Below are positions 36,851 to 45,962 of a stretch of DNA of 64,000 nucleotides, in pieces. The stretch lies in NCBI RefSeq assembly GCF_028198165.1, contig NZ_CP116339.1, forward strand, positions 3,169,001-3,233,000. Reading direction: 5' to 3'. Positions within the stretch are counted from its first letter, which is position 1. Each line of letters starts with the position of its first letter. A program made the position numbers and the translations under genes. The DNA is from Pseudoxanthomonas sp. JBR18. Its GTDB lineage: Bacteria > Pseudomonadota > Gammaproteobacteria > Xanthomonadales > Xanthomonadaceae. The notes below the pieces were generated by a model. The model had not been told where the DNA came from. It worked only from the letters and a program-made list of their open reading frames with translations, and searched no databases.

Positions 36851-38437
36851 ATGAGCAGTCCCCAAACGCACGTCCAAGAGCTTTATCAGCGGGCGGTGGC
36901 GGCATTGAATCGCGGAGATTGGTTGTCTGCATACGACCTGGCTAACAAGCTCCTGCCGCTGGCTGCCTCACACGCTGGTGTTCACTTTGTCGCTGGCGTT
37001 GCCGCGCTGGGCATGCGTGCGCTGCAGCCGGCGCTGCAGCACTTGGAACAGGCTGTTTGGCTAAACCCGGATAGGACTGACTACCGCGCGCAGCTGGCGC
37101 GCGCATGGTGTTCGCACGGACATATGCGCCAAGCCCACGAGGTCGCCATCGCTGCGGTGCGGTTGCCGTTGCTTGATGGACTGTCGGCCAACACGCTTGG
37201 CGTAGTGTTCGTCCAGGCTAATGATCATCTGCGCGCTGTCGATGCCTTCGAGGCTGCTGTACGGCATGTGCCGGGCAATGCGATGTATCACTTCAACCTG
37301 GCCACCGCATTGACCTTCACCGGCAGGCTTGAGCATGCCGAACGTGAACTGGAAGCGTGCTTGGCACTTTCACCCGGCCACTGGAAGGCGCACTTGGCCC
37401 TGGCCCAGCTCTGGAAAAAAACTCCTCAGTCCAATCACCTGGACCGGTTGCGTACATTGCTGGCGCGCTACGCGCTGGATGACGAAGCACAGTTGCACCT
37501 GAACATTGCGCTCTCCCGCGAACTGGAAGACCTGGGCCAATACGAGCAGGCGCTGACCCACCTGATTGCCGGCAAGTCGGTGTTGTCTCGTACACGTTCT
37601 TATCAGTGGCGCCGCGATCGCGACCTGTTCGAGGGAGTGCTGGAGGCTTTCTCCAACTTGGATTCTCCTGGCCAGGGTCACGCCAGCGAGGAGCCCATCT
37701 TCGTGGTTGGCATGCCGCGTTCTGGCACCACGCTTGTCGAACGCATTCTCTCAAGCCACCCGGCGGTCCATTCGGCCGGAGAGCTCAACAACTTTCCAAT
37801 CGCAGTGAGGCGTAGCTGCTCAGAAGGCGGAGACGCGTTGCTGGATGCTGAGGTGCTGCGGCAGATCTCTGCCACGGACTGGGCCGCTCTTGGGCGCGCC
37901 TATGTCGATTCGACACGTCCAGGTACCGGCCATACCCCACACTTCATCGACAAACTTCCTCACAATTTCCAATATGTCGGGTACATCCTGCATGCACTGC
38001 CCAGAGCCAAGGTCGTATGTCTGCAGCGCGATCCGATGGATACCTGTCTAGGGAATTTCAGGCAGCTGTTCGCGATAGATTCCCCTCACTACGACTACTC
38101 TTTCGACTTGTTAGATGTGGGTCGCTATTACCTGATGTTCGAGCGCCTGATGCGGGGCTGGGAGCGTTTGTATCCGGGGCGCATCCACACATTGCATTAT
38201 GAGGCGCTTGTCCAGGATCAGGAGACCACAACGCGTGCGCTGCTTCAGTATTGTGGGCTGGAGTGGGACCCTCGTTGCTTGGCCTTCCACGAGAACTCGG
38301 CACCGAGCGCAACTGCCAGTACCGTGCAGGTGCGCGAACCGCTGCATGCGCGCTTTCAAGGCCGTTGGCGTCGATATGGGGAAGGGCTGGATCCTTTGCG
38401 CGCCCTGCTGGAGGAGGGGTTGGGTACGCGCGACTGA
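36851..38437 (+). CDS. TPR-sulfotransferase, copy 2
   Basis: A 528-residue paralogue of the protein at 28816-30417 with the same layout: TPR-like repeats (about 8-245) then a Sulfotransfer-type domain (about 280-525). The P-loop is VGMPRSGTTLVER with R290; E311 (AGEL) is 21 residues later; the 3'-phosphate motif is LQRDPMDTCLGNFRQLF. I start at the ATG at 36851 (MSSPQTHVQ); an earlier frame start at 36797 adds 18 unlikely residues. The stretch has more A+T than its neighbours. It is convergent with a TonB-dependent receptor and has transposase debris in between, suggesting acquisition or rearrangement. Substrate unknown. Confidence 0.9.
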   Translation: MSSPQTHVQELYQRAVAALNRGDWLSAYDLANKLLPLAASHAGVHFVAGVAALGMRALQPALQHLEQAVWLNPDRTDYRAQLARAWCSHGHMRQAHEVAIAAVRLPLLDGLSANTLGVVFVQANDHLRAVDAFEAAVRHVPGNAMYHFNLATALTFTGRLEHAERELEACLALSPGHWKAHLALAQLWKKTPQSNHLDRLRTLLARYALDDEAQLHLNIALSRELEDLGQYEQALTHLIAGKSVLSRTRSYQWRRDRDLFEGVLEAFSNLDSPGQGHASEEPIFVVGMPRSGTTLVERILSSHPAVHSAGELNNFPIAVRRSCSEGGDALLDAEVLRQISATDWAALGRAYVDSTRPGTGHTPHFIDKLPHNFQYVGYILHALPRAKVVCLQRDPMDTCLGNFRQLFAIDSPHYDYSFDLLDVGRYYLMFERLMRGWERLYPGRIHTLHYEALVQDQETTTRALLQYCGLEWDPRCLAFHENSAPSATASTVQVREPLHARFQGRWRRYGEGLDPLRALLEEGLGTRD

Positions 38438-38443
38438 CCCAAG

Positions 38444-38542
38444 CTATCTTGGGCATTGCGGGCTTGTGCATCCACTGACCCCAGGCCGACTGGCCTGCTC
38501 AACCACGCCACGCTTGAACTCGGCGCTGAAATCCTTCGGCAT
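38444..38542 (-). pseudogene. Transposase OrfA fragment (IS66/IS3-like)
   Basis: A 32-codon frame from an ATG at 38542 begins MPKDFSAEFKRGVVEQASRP, which resembles the helix-turn-helix N-terminus of IS66/IS3 OrfA proteins (FS-EFKR-VVE-A--PG-S). It loses similarity after GVS and stops at 38444-38446. No matching inverted repeats or rest of a transposase are visible. The family assignment is from memory of the motif. Confidence 0.5.
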
Positions 38543-38621
38543 GAACACTCTTCATGGCCCGATTCCGCCCTTCTTGTAGGTGCCAGTGACCACGGCGTTG
38601 AACCGGTTCGACTTCTGAAAG

Positions 38622-38650
38622 CAGAAGCCCCGCGCGCGGCGGGGCTTCTG
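38622..38650 (-). terminator. Hairpin after the TonB-dependent receptor gene
   Basis: A perfect 12-bp stem (38622-38633 with 38639-38650) with a GCGCG loop, 25 bp past the receptor stop codon. On the minus strand it is followed by CTTTC, a poor T tract, so termination may be partial. It could also act on the convergent sulfotransferase transcript. Confidence 0.55.
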
Positions 38651-38675
38651 TACTTCAACCAACAACTAGGATCGG

Positions 38676-41528
38676 CTACTTACCAAAGTCGTAACGCATT
38701 TCGGCATAGATCGCACGGCCGACGGCGCTGTACAGGTAGCTGTTATACGGCGTCGTGCTGGTACCCGGATACTTGTAGGCCTGCCCATCGGGCAATTTGT
38801 TGCCGATGTTGCTGACCATCAGCGTCAGGCCCAGGTTATCCATCGGCCTATAGCCCACGCTCAGGTTGAGCGTGGTCCATGTGCCCCATTTGCCTGCCTT
38901 CACTCCAGCACTGTTGACGTAGTCGAAGGAATCTCCGACGTACGCCACGTAGTCCGGGGTGCTGCCCAGCATGTTGGCATAGAGCGTGGTGGTCCACTTG
39001 TCGATTTCCCAGCCAACCGAGGCGTCAGCCTTCCACTTCGGGCCTGAGTCGTAGACCCAGTTAGCCTGCGGCGAATTGATCAGGTCGATGAAATCCTGGG
39101 TCGGGTCGGTCTGCAGTTCGTGTTTGCGCTTGGCGGTGTAGTTGGCATTGAAGTTCAGCGAGCCGAAATTACCGATATCGAGCAGATACTTCGCGTTGAC
39201 CATGATCAGTTCCAGCTTCTGGCGCGCGATATTCACCTTGGGGGTGAAGATCGAGTCAAGCTGGCCGGTGGCGGGATCGCGCTGGACCCATGACAAGGCA
39301 TTCTCGCAACTGGTCAGACCAGGGCCGGCTTGGCCCAGGCGGCAGTAGTACTCCTGCAACAGGATTTGGTCACCGTCCAGCTGGTTGACCTCATCTTTGA
39401 TGTCCCAAGACAAGTAGTCGGCGCTCACGGACATGTTCGTGATTGGCGCCCACACGATGCCGGCGCTCCACGTGTCGGCCTTGATCGGCTTCAGCTCGGT
39501 GTTGCCCGCCTGCGTACCGTAGTACTGCTGGCTGTTGTAGGTACATTCGGTCGTGTTGTCCGGCGTATAGCCTTCCAGACCGCAGCGATAGTAATCGGTG
39601 TCCCGCGTGTAGTAGCCGCTCAGGCCTTGGAACTGGTCGGCCAGCGTCGGCGCCTTGAACGCTGTGCCGTACTTGCCGCGGACCAGCAGGCTTTCGATCG
39701 GACGGAATTCAAGGCCGGCGCTCCAAGTCGGTTTGTCGGTCTTAGTGCCGTAGGCGTCGAAGGCGTCATAGCGGCCGGACAACGTGGCCGTCAGCATCTT
39801 GGCCACCGGCAGCCGCAGTTCGGCCATGCCAGCGTACTTGGTGCGATGGCCAGAGCCGGCCACGTCGGTCTGGCCCCAAATTTCGCCGTCCATGATTCCG
39901 GGAATCGGGACGTAATCCCAGCCTTCGTTGCCCGCTTCGACCGCCACGGCCAAACCGGCTGAACCACCTGGCAGGGAGAACAGGTCGCTGTTGGTCACCT
40001 GGGCACGGAAAAGGTCGTCCCAAGTCTTGGCCTTGGCGGTGCCAAACCCACTGAAGCTTCGGAAATCATCGGGCGACATCTGCGTGTAGAAGGCCGCATA
40101 GTCAGGGGTGAAGACAGGATAGGCTCCATAGTACGGATCAAGTCCCTGCTGCGGGCCCAGCACGTGCTCGTCGAAGTAGTCGTTGATTGCGTCGTTGAAG
40201 CGAACCCAGCTACGAGAGGACAGACGGCTCTCGTTGCGGGTGAAGGCGGCGGTGTAATCCCAGGCCTGCCCGAAGCTGCCCGTTGCGCCGATGGTGATGG
40301 TGTAGCTCTTGGTGGTGTCCTTGTTCAGGACGTTGTTGAAGCCGCCGCCGCCCATGTCCTCAGGCGAGAACGCACGCTGCAGGTTCAGGAACGAATCGTA
40401 GGTCGGGTCATAGTAGTAGCCGTATTTGCTGCCAGTACCCCACCAGGTGTAGCCGCTGCCCGTCGCGTATTCCGCCGCCTCGTGGCTGCCCAGCACTTCG
40501 ACGAACAACTGGTTGTTGTCATTCAAATCGAAGGTGGTGCGGTTGTACAGCAGATAGCTTTCCTTGCCATTACGGATGGTGCGATAACCAGGCGAGCTGA
40601 ATGATCCGCAATACTGGCCTGAGCCAGGGCGGGTCTGCAGGGCTTCGGTACCGCCAAACTGGCCGCTGATGGTGGAGCAGTCAATGCCATCGGGCAGCAG
40701 GTAGCCAAAATTGTCGAAGCCGTCGGTGGCGATGTTTTGGTAGCCGTAGACCAGGTAGTCGCGTGAGGCGACCGGGGCGGTGTATCCGTGCTGGTTCACT
40801 GAATCAGCCACTGCGCGCTGATAGCCCCAAACCGGGTCGCGCTTTTCGTACTGCGCCGAGGTAACCGCGTTGAGACGGCCGTCCATCGCGCTGAAGCCAT
40901 TGGTGAAGGACACGCGCAGGCTGCCGCCGCCGCCCTCGCTCGTGGCGCCGCCGCGCACGCGCAGTGTGTTGCCTTCATAGCTCTGCTTGAGGATGAAGTT
41001 GACCACGCCGGCCAGCGCGTCGGAGCCGTAAAGGGAGGACGAGCCGCCCGGCAGGATTTCGATGCGTTCCACCGCATCGAGCGGGATGCCGCTGATGCTG
41101 TTGAAGGCGTCGCTACCGTTGTACAGCGCCGGGTAATTGGCGATCGGGCGGCCGTTGATCAGGTACTTGGTGTAGCCCGGCTTGAGGCCGAACATGCTGA
41201 CCGTCTCGGCACCCTGGGTGAAGGAGGCAGAGGTTTCGCCGCCTTGCACGCCACCGCTGGCCATCGTGCTGGCCTGTAGCACCTCTGCCACGCTGTTAAA
41301 ACCCCGCGCCTGGATATCGTCGGCGGTAATGGTGACGACCGGAGAGACCGTCTCCAACTCGGTCTGTGGGATCAGCGAACCGGTGACCACGACCTTTTCC
41401 AGGTTTTTCGCTTGGGGATCGGACGATGCGGCTTCCTGCGCGAAGGCAGCAGTGGGTAGCAGCATGGCTGCGAAAACGGCCGCACTCAGGCGGTGCCGCT
41501 TAGGAGCAGTGTGATTGCGAGACGACAT
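38676..41528 (-). CDS. TonB-dependent outer membrane receptor
   Basis: A 950-residue receptor. The signal peptide spans about 1-30 (PTAAFAQ). The TonB-box area and plug domain (about 45-170) begin VVVTGSLIPQTELE, with the plug motifs ADDIQARGFNSVAEVL and IEILPGGSSSLYGSDALAGV. A 22-strand barrel of about 780 residues follows, rich in Tyr, Gly and Asn, ending YAEMRYDFGK. The ligand is not readable; size and sequence suit the large xanthomonad receptors for oligosaccharides, peptides or siderophores. It is convergent with a TPR-sulfotransferase gene. The ATG at 41528 follows GGGGA with 9 nt spacing. Confidence 0.93.
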   Translation of the reverse strand: MSSRNHTAPKRHRLSAAVFAAMLLPTAAFAQEAASSDPQAKNLEKVVVTGSLIPQTELETVSPVVTITADDIQARGFNSVAEVLQASTMASGGVQGGETSASFTQGAETVSMFGLKPGYTKYLINGRPIANYPALYNGSDAFNSISGIPLDAVERIEILPGGSSSLYGSDALAGVVNFILKQSYEGNTLRVRGGATSEGGGGSLRVSFTNGFSAMDGRLNAVTSAQYEKRDPVWGYQRAVADSVNQHGYTAPVASRDYLVYGYQNIATDGFDNFGYLLPDGIDCSTISGQFGGTEALQTRPGSGQYCGSFSSPGYRTIRNGKESYLLYNRTTFDLNDNNQLFVEVLGSHEAAEYATGSGYTWWGTGSKYGYYYDPTYDSFLNLQRAFSPEDMGGGGFNNVLNKDTTKSYTITIGATGSFGQAWDYTAAFTRNESRLSSRSWVRFNDAINDYFDEHVLGPQQGLDPYYGAYPVFTPDYAAFYTQMSPDDFRSFSGFGTAKAKTWDDLFRAQVTNSDLFSLPGGSAGLAVAVEAGNEGWDYVPIPGIMDGEIWGQTDVAGSGHRTKYAGMAELRLPVAKMLTATLSGRYDAFDAYGTKTDKPTWSAGLEFRPIESLLVRGKYGTAFKAPTLADQFQGLSGYYTRDTDYYRCGLEGYTPDNTTECTYNSQQYYGTQAGNTELKPIKADTWSAGIVWAPITNMSVSADYLSWDIKDEVNQLDGDQILLQEYYCRLGQAGPGLTSCENALSWVQRDPATGQLDSIFTPKVNIARQKLELIMVNAKYLLDIGNFGSLNFNANYTAKRKHELQTDPTQDFIDLINSPQANWVYDSGPKWKADASVGWEIDKWTTTLYANMLGSTPDYVAYVGDSFDYVNSAGVKAGKWGTWTTLNLSVGYRPMDNLGLTLMVSNIGNKLPDGQAYKYPGTSTTPYNSYLYSAVGRAIYAEMRYDFGK

Positions 41529-41804
41529 AGGTGTTGTTCCCCGACATGACTGGGCCTTTTTGCCCGTTTTAAACGCGATCCTTCAAATGAATGGCAGTCC
41601 TTGGCATGTACTTGCATATCCCGAAATTAACATGAATTTTACGCAGTGCGAACAGTTTATTTGTGATGAGAGTCAAAGAAATGGTTCAATTTCTGTCACT
41701 TTCGGGTCCATCAGGAGCTGCTTTAGCCTGTGCCCAGGCTGGTACAAGCCGCCCAGTGAAGTGGTCACCAAGCGAGGCCATGAGGACTGGGCGACAATGA
41801 CGGC
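41529..41804. promoter_or_regulatory. AT-rich control region between receptor and mrp
   Basis: A 276-bp divergent spacer. Bases from about 41600 to 41710 are clearly AT-rich against the surrounding DNA. An inverted repeat AGAAAT-ggttca-ATTTCT lies at 41677-41694 and could be an operator. GACAAT at 41793-41798 lies 6 bp before the mrp start codon and could be a -10 for a leaderless mrp message. No sure -35 or -10 is seen for the receptor gene. Confidence 0.4.
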
Positions 41805-42644
41805 ATGACCATCCCCGCACATCGGCCCCAGGGCGGCCTGCAGCCCCATCCCCGCGTCCGCAACGTCATCGCCGTCGGTTCCGGCAAGGGCGGGGTGGGC
41901 AAATCCACCACGGCGGTGAACCTGGCGTTGGCCCTGGCCGTGGAGGGGCTGAAGGTCGGGGTGCTGGACGCGGACATCTACGGGCCGAGCGTGCCGGCGA
42001 TGCTCGGCCTGTCCGGGCGCCCGGAGAGTCCGGACAACAAGTCGATCGAGCCGATGCGGGCCTTCGGGCTGGAGGCGATGTCCATCGGGCTGCTGATCGA
42101 CCCCGATACGCCCATGGTCTGGCGCGGGCCGATGGCCACCGGCGCGCTGACCCAGTTGTTCAACGACACCCTGTGGGGGGATCTGGACGTGCTCTTGGTC
42201 GACCTGCCGCCGGGCACTGGCGACATCCAGCTGACGCTGTCGCAAAAGATCCCGGTGGCCGGCGCGGTGATCGTGACCACCCCGCAGGACATCGCGACGC
42301 TGGATGCACGCAAGGCCTTGAAGATGTTCGAGAAGGTCGAGGTGCCCGTGCTGGGCATCATCGAGAACATGGCCCAGCACGTGTGCAGCCAGTGCGGCCA
42401 TATCGAGCACCTGTTCGGCCAAGGCGGCGGCGAAGCGATGGCCACCCATTACGGTGTGCCGCTGCTGGGTTCATTGCCGCTGGAAGTGCGGATCCGCGAA
42501 CAGGGCGACGCCGGCGAACCGGTGGTCCATGCCGCGCCGCAATCGCCCGCGGCCCAGGCCTACCGGCAGGCGGCGCGCGCGCTGCTGGAAGCGCTGGACC
42601 AGCGGCCGCGGGTGGCCATGTCCATCGGTGCCTCGCTGGTCTGA
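41805..42644 (+). CDS. mrp: Iron-sulfur carrier ATPase Mrp/ApbC
   Basis: P-loop ATPase that carries and transfers 4Fe-4S clusters. It has 279 residues. The deviant Walker A is SGKGGVGKSTT near residue 26, the partner motif is DADIYGPSVP, and the cluster-binding CSQC lies near 191-194. The N-terminal MIP18-like domain of some homologues is absent, giving the short form. It begins 276 bp from the receptor gene and precedes dcd; mrp-dcd is also the Pseudomonas order, with metG normally divergent on the other side. Confidence 0.95.
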   Translation: MTIPAHRPQGGLQPHPRVRNVIAVGSGKGGVGKSTTAVNLALALAVEGLKVGVLDADIYGPSVPAMLGLSGRPESPDNKSIEPMRAFGLEAMSIGLLIDPDTPMVWRGPMATGALTQLFNDTLWGDLDVLLVDLPPGTGDIQLTLSQKIPVAGAVIVTTPQDIATLDARKALKMFEKVEVPVLGIIENMAQHVCSQCGHIEHLFGQGGGEAMATHYGVPLLGSLPLEVRIREQGDAGEPVVHAAPQSPAAQAYRQAARALLEALDQRPRVAMSIGASLV

Positions 42645-42751
42645 GCAGGCGTGCTGCGCGACCGTGCCATCGCCGCGCGGGATGGGCGGCTGCGCGCCAG
42701 TTTCTCCGGCTGCAGGTTCAAAGCCGACCGGTCAGCGCAAGGTCCCGGGCC

Positions 42752-42780
42752 GGGACAGGCCCCGGCCGGGGCCCTACAAT
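42752..42780 (+). promoter_or_regulatory. Candidate sigma-70 promoter of dcd
   Basis: GGGACA at 42752-42757 (four of six to TTGACA), 17 bp, then TACAAT at 42775-42780 (five of six to TATAAT). It lies 45 bp before the dcd start codon. Confidence 0.45.
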
Positions 42781-42824
42781 GGCGCGCCTCGCTCCACCGC
42801 CATCTTCCGGGAACCCACGACCGC

Positions 42825-43394
42825 ATGAGCATCAAGTCCGACCGCTGGATCAAGCGCATGGCCGAACAGCACGGCATGATCGAGCCGTTCGAGCCGGGCC
42901 AGATCAAGCACGACGCCGACGGCCATCGCATCGTCAGCTATGGCACCTCCAGCTACGGCTACGACGTGCGCTGCTCGCGCGAGTTCAAGGTGTTCACCAA
43001 CATCAACTCCACCATCGTCGATCCCAAGCACTTCGACAGCGGCAGCTTCGTGGACGTGGAGTCGGATGTGTGCATCATCCCGCCCAATAGCTTCGCCCTG
43101 GCGCGCACGGTGGAGTACTTCCGCATCCCGCGCAGCACGCTGGTGGTATGCCTGGGCAAGAGCACGTATGCGCGCTGCGGCATCATCGTGAATGTCACCC
43201 CGCTGGAGCCGGAGTGGGAAGGCCACGTGACCCTGGAATTCTCCAACACCACGCCGCTGCCCGCGCGCATCTACGCCAACGAAGGCGTGGCGCAGATGCT
43301 GTTCTTCGAGTCCGATGAAGTGTGCGAGACCAGCTACAAGGACCGTGGCGGCAAGTACCAGGGCCAGACCGGCGTCACCCTGCCGCGTACCTGA
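42825..43394 (+). CDS. dcd: dCTP deaminase
   Basis: Deaminates dCTP to dUTP for thymidylate synthesis. It has 189 residues from the ATG at 42825. Recognisable motifs are the N-terminal [24 protein letters not shown], the catalytic-region [20 protein letters not shown] and [17 protein letters not shown]. Longer open frame upstream covers the promoter and is not used. RDD protein gene follows at 32 bp. Confidence 0.96.
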   Translation: MSIKSDRWIKRMAEQHGMIEPFEPGQIKHDADGHRIVSYGTSSYGYDVRCSREFKVFTNINSTIVDPKHFDSGSFVDVESDVCIIPPNSFALARTVEYFRIPRSTLVVCLGKSTYARCGIIVNVTPLEPEWEGHVTLEFSNTTPLPARIYANEGVAQMLFFESDEVCETSYKDRGGKYQGQTGVTLPRT

Positions 43395-43426
43395 CAAGCC
43401 TTTTAACCCAGTCCAAGGAAGGAATG

Positions 43427-43942
43427 ATGAATACCCAGAGCGACAATCCCTACCAGGGCCCGCAGGCGCCTCTGCATGCGCGGGATCCCGCCCAGCCGAA
43501 CGACCTGGCCACACGTACCGCGCGGTTGGGCGCGGCCTTGAGTGATGGCCTGATTTCCCTGGTGATCATGGGGCCTGCGATGTATCTGGGGGGGTACTGG
43601 GATGCCGCGCGTGTCTCTGGCGGCGATGTCCTCGTCGCCATGATGTCGTTGTGGACGCTGGCCGGACTGGTGGCCTTCACCCTGATCCAGTTCAAGCCGC
43701 TGATGGCCAATGGCCAGACCTGGGGCAAGAAGCTCTGCGGGATCCGCATCGTCGACCTGGAAGGTCAGGTGCCGACGCTTTCGACCCTGCTGTTCAAGCG
43801 CTACTTTCCCGTGCAGGTGGTGGGCGTCATTCCTTGCCTGGGGTCGGTCCTGGTCCTGGTCGATACCTTGATGATCTTCCGCGACGACCATCGTTGCCTG
43901 CACGACATGGTTGCCGGGACGCGCGTGGTCAGCCTGCGCTGA
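43427..43942 (+). CDS. RDD family membrane protein
   Basis: A 171-residue protein with a polar, Pro-rich N-terminus (about 1-30), then the RDD domain with three to four hydrophobic helices (LSDGLISLVIMGPAMYLG; WTLAGLVAFTLI; VVGVIPCLGSVLVLVDTLM). The conserved Arg/Asp features are in RTARLGAALSD and FRDDHRCLHDMVAGTRVV. Two consecutive ATGs (43424, 43427) follow AAGGAAGG; spacing favours the second. Function unknown, inner-membrane. Confidence 0.88.
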   Translation: MNTQSDNPYQGPQAPLHARDPAQPNDLATRTARLGAALSDGLISLVIMGPAMYLGGYWDAARVSGGDVLVAMMSLWTLAGLVAFTLIQFKPLMANGQTWGKKLCGIRIVDLEGQVPTLSTLLFKRYFPVQVVGVIPCLGSVLVLVDTLMIFRDDHRCLHDMVAGTRVVSLR

Positions 43943-43960
43943 CCGACGCCGCGCCTGCGT

Positions 43961-44152
43961 TCAGCGCCGTTCGCACAGCGCAGGATCGCGGTAGCGACGC
44001 AGCAGCAGATTGACGCCCGCCAGGATCAGCAGGGCCGGCCACCAGGTGCTGATGAGGTTGCTGACGTCCAGAGCGACCACGCCCAGGTTGTCCAGCAGGA
44101 ACAGCGTGCCCAGGACGATCAGGACCAGGGCGGGGATCAGGTGACGGGACAT
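43961..44152 (-). CDS. Small LiaI/LiaF-like membrane protein
   Basis: A 63-residue protein with two hydrophobic helices (PALVLIVLGTLFLLDNLG and WWPALLILAGVNLLL) and a basic C-terminus. This is the transmembrane module of LiaI/LiaF-type and DUF5668 proteins, without the C-terminal extracytoplasmic domain. The ATG at 44152 follows AAGGAG with 8 nt spacing. It is convergent with the RDD gene (18-bp gap). Function unknown. The 191 bp upstream of it, towards pcp, hold nothing I recognise. Confidence 0.7.
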   Translation of the reverse strand: MSRHLIPALVLIVLGTLFLLDNLGVVALDVSNLISTWWPALLILAGVNLLLRRYRDPALCERR

Positions 44153-44343
44153 GGCGGTGGCTCCTTGGTGGATGCCGCCATGCTTGCGCGCGGCTGGCGC
44201 GCGGTCAGGTGCCACAAGTCAACACTTTCCCCGTCATGCAGGTGGGCAGGTGCGATGTCCGCGGTCGGAACAGCGCGCCGGCCCGCGGCGGAAGCTGCGC
44301 GCCGGGTCGGAAGCGCACGCGGAGCTGGACGAGGTGCGCGGAC

Positions 44344-44997
44344 TCAGTGCTCGGCGCCACCGGCCAGGACCAGGTCCTCGGACGTGTCCAGCGCGACTTC
44401 CAGGCAGATGCGCAGGGCCTGGGTGGCCACGTCCACGGGCAGTGCGAACTGCCCCGGGTGCGTTGCTGCAAGCTCCGGCGAATACGGCACGTGGATGAAC
44501 CCGGCACGCACTCCACGCCGGCGCCGCAGCAGGTGACAGGCGCCGTAGAAGACCTGGTTGCAGACATAGGTTCCGGCGGTCTGGGAAATGTGCGCCGGCA
44601 GGCCCTGTGCCTGCAGCGCGGCGCGCATGGCCTTGATCGGCAAGCGGCTGAAGTACGCGGCCGGGCCGCCTTCGACCACCGGTGCATCCACCGGCTGCGC
44701 GCCCAGGTTGTCGGCGATGCGTGCGTCGATGACGTTGATGGCCACCCGCTCCAGCGACAGGCCCTCGCGCCCGCCGGCCAGGCCGACGCAGAGCAGCAGC
44801 CGGGGGCGCACCGCGTCCAGCGCCTGGCGCAGGGCGGTCAGCGCGGTCTCGAACGCCACCGGCAGGCAGCGGGTCTCCACGCGATGGCCGCCGATGCATG
44901 CGCCCTGCAGGGGCGCGACCGCGTCCCAGCTGGGATTGGTCGGGTCGGCGCCGAACGGTTCGAACCCGGCCAGCAGGATCCGCGGCACGCGGCTCAT
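44344..44997 (-). CDS. pcp: Pyroglutamyl-peptidase I
   Basis: Cysteine peptidase (family C15) that removes N-terminal pyroglutamate from peptides. It has 217 residues from the ATG at 44997. The catalytic triad is E83 (LERVAIN), C146 (TYVCNQVFYG) and H169 (GFIHVPY). The N-terminal LLAGFEPFG is typical. It is the last gene of a run with 5-oxoprolinase subunits and DUF969/DUF979 membrane proteins, overlapping DUF979 by 4 nt. Its product, free pyroglutamate, is the substrate of PxpABC. Confidence 0.95.
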   Translation of the reverse strand: MSRVPRILLAGFEPFGADPTNPSWDAVAPLQGACIGGHRVETRCLPVAFETALTALRQALDAVRPRLLLCVGLAGGREGLSLERVAINVIDARIADNLGAQPVDAPVVEGGPAAYFSRLPIKAMRAALQAQGLPAHISQTAGTYVCNQVFYGACHLLRRRRGVRAGFIHVPYSPELAATHPGQFALPVDVATQALRICLEVALDTSEDLVLAGGAEH

Positions 44998-45962
44998 CGG
45001 AAGCACACCCAGGCCATCAGGCCCACGTTGAACACCAGCAACGCGCCAGCCGTGGCCGCCTGGGCGCGAATGACGCCGTGGCGGTCGCGCAGTTCCAGCA
45101 GCACCGCTGGGACGATGTTGAAGTTGGCGGCCATCGGCGTGAGCAGGGTGCCGCAGTAGCCGGTCAGCATGCCCAGCGCGCCGAGGCTGGCCGGGTCCGC
45201 GCCGTGGCGCTGGATGAGCAGGGGCAGGCCGATACCGGCCATCATCACCGGAAAGGCGGCAAAGGCATTGCCCATGATCATGGTGAACACCACCATGCCG
45301 CCGGCGAAGGCCAGCAGGCAGGCCATGCGGCTTTCGATCGGGATCACTCGGCCGACCAGCGTGGCGATGACCTCGCCCACGCCGGTGGCCGCGAACACGC
45401 CCCCCAGCGTGGCCAGCATCAGCGGCAGCACCACCGCCCAGCCCAGTGCGTCCAGCAGCCGACCGCCCTGGCGCACGCCCTGTGCTGGCGCGGCACGGGT
45501 GACCCACAGTGCCGAGCCCAATGCCGTCAGGCTGGCCACGGCCAGGGCGGTCAGGGTCAGCGCGCCGGGGTCGAGTAGCCCCTGCAGGCCGGGCACCCAC
45601 GTGCTGCAGACGAACAGCACCAGCGTGATCAGCGGGATGGCCAGCGCCGGGCCGAACAGCCGGTTGCGCAAGCGCTGCGCGCTGGCTTGCCGGCGCTGCT
45701 GTTCGGCCTCGCTGTCACCCTGCGGTTGCAGACGCTGGAAGGCGGCCAGCACGCCCAGCACGAGCACGCCGCCGCCCATGGCCTGCGCGGGCCAGGCCAC
45801 GCCGGCCTTTGTCGCCTGCAGGATCGCCTCGCCGGCGGCGAACGGCACGGCCAGCACGGTCCAGAAGCCCCCCATCGCCCAGCGTCGGGCGCGCAGGTTG
45901 TGCAGGGCGGTGATCACCAGCAGCACGGCCACCAGCCAGTAGAAATATTCGGCCTTCAGCAC
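44994..45962 (-). CDS. DUF979 membrane protein (probable transporter half)
   Basis: A 322-residue protein with about nine hydrophobic helices, among them YFYWLVAVLLVITALHNL at the start and GNAFAAFPVMMAGIGLPLL near residue 240. The initiator is a GTG at 45962 that overlaps the DUF969 stop by 7 nt. DUF979 and DUF969 always occur as a pair, and their membership in pxp operons suggests an uptake system for 5-oxoproline or pyroglutamyl peptides; this is inference from context. No periplasmic or ATPase partner is encoded. Confidence 0.85.
   Translation of the reverse strand: MLKAEYFYWLVAVLLVITALHNLRARRWAMGGFWTVLAVPFAAGEAILQATKAGVAWPAQAMGGGVLVLGVLAAFQRLQPQGDSEAEQQRRQASAQRLRNRLFGPALAIPLITLVLFVCSTWVPGLQGLLDPGALTLTALAVASLTALGSALWVTRAAPAQGVRQGGRLLDALGWAVVLPLMLATLGGVFAATGVGEVIATLVGRVIPIESRMACLLAFAGGMVVFTMIMGNAFAAFPVMMAGIGLPLLIQRHGADPASLGALGMLTGYCGTLLTPMAANFNIVPAVLLELRDRHGVIRAQAATAGALLVFNVGLMAWVCFR

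Noticed and set aside
38356..38658. 100-codon frame on the minus strand covering the transposase scrap
   Set aside because: It is out of frame with the transposase-like sequence, overlaps the sulfotransferase C-terminus and crosses a hairpin.
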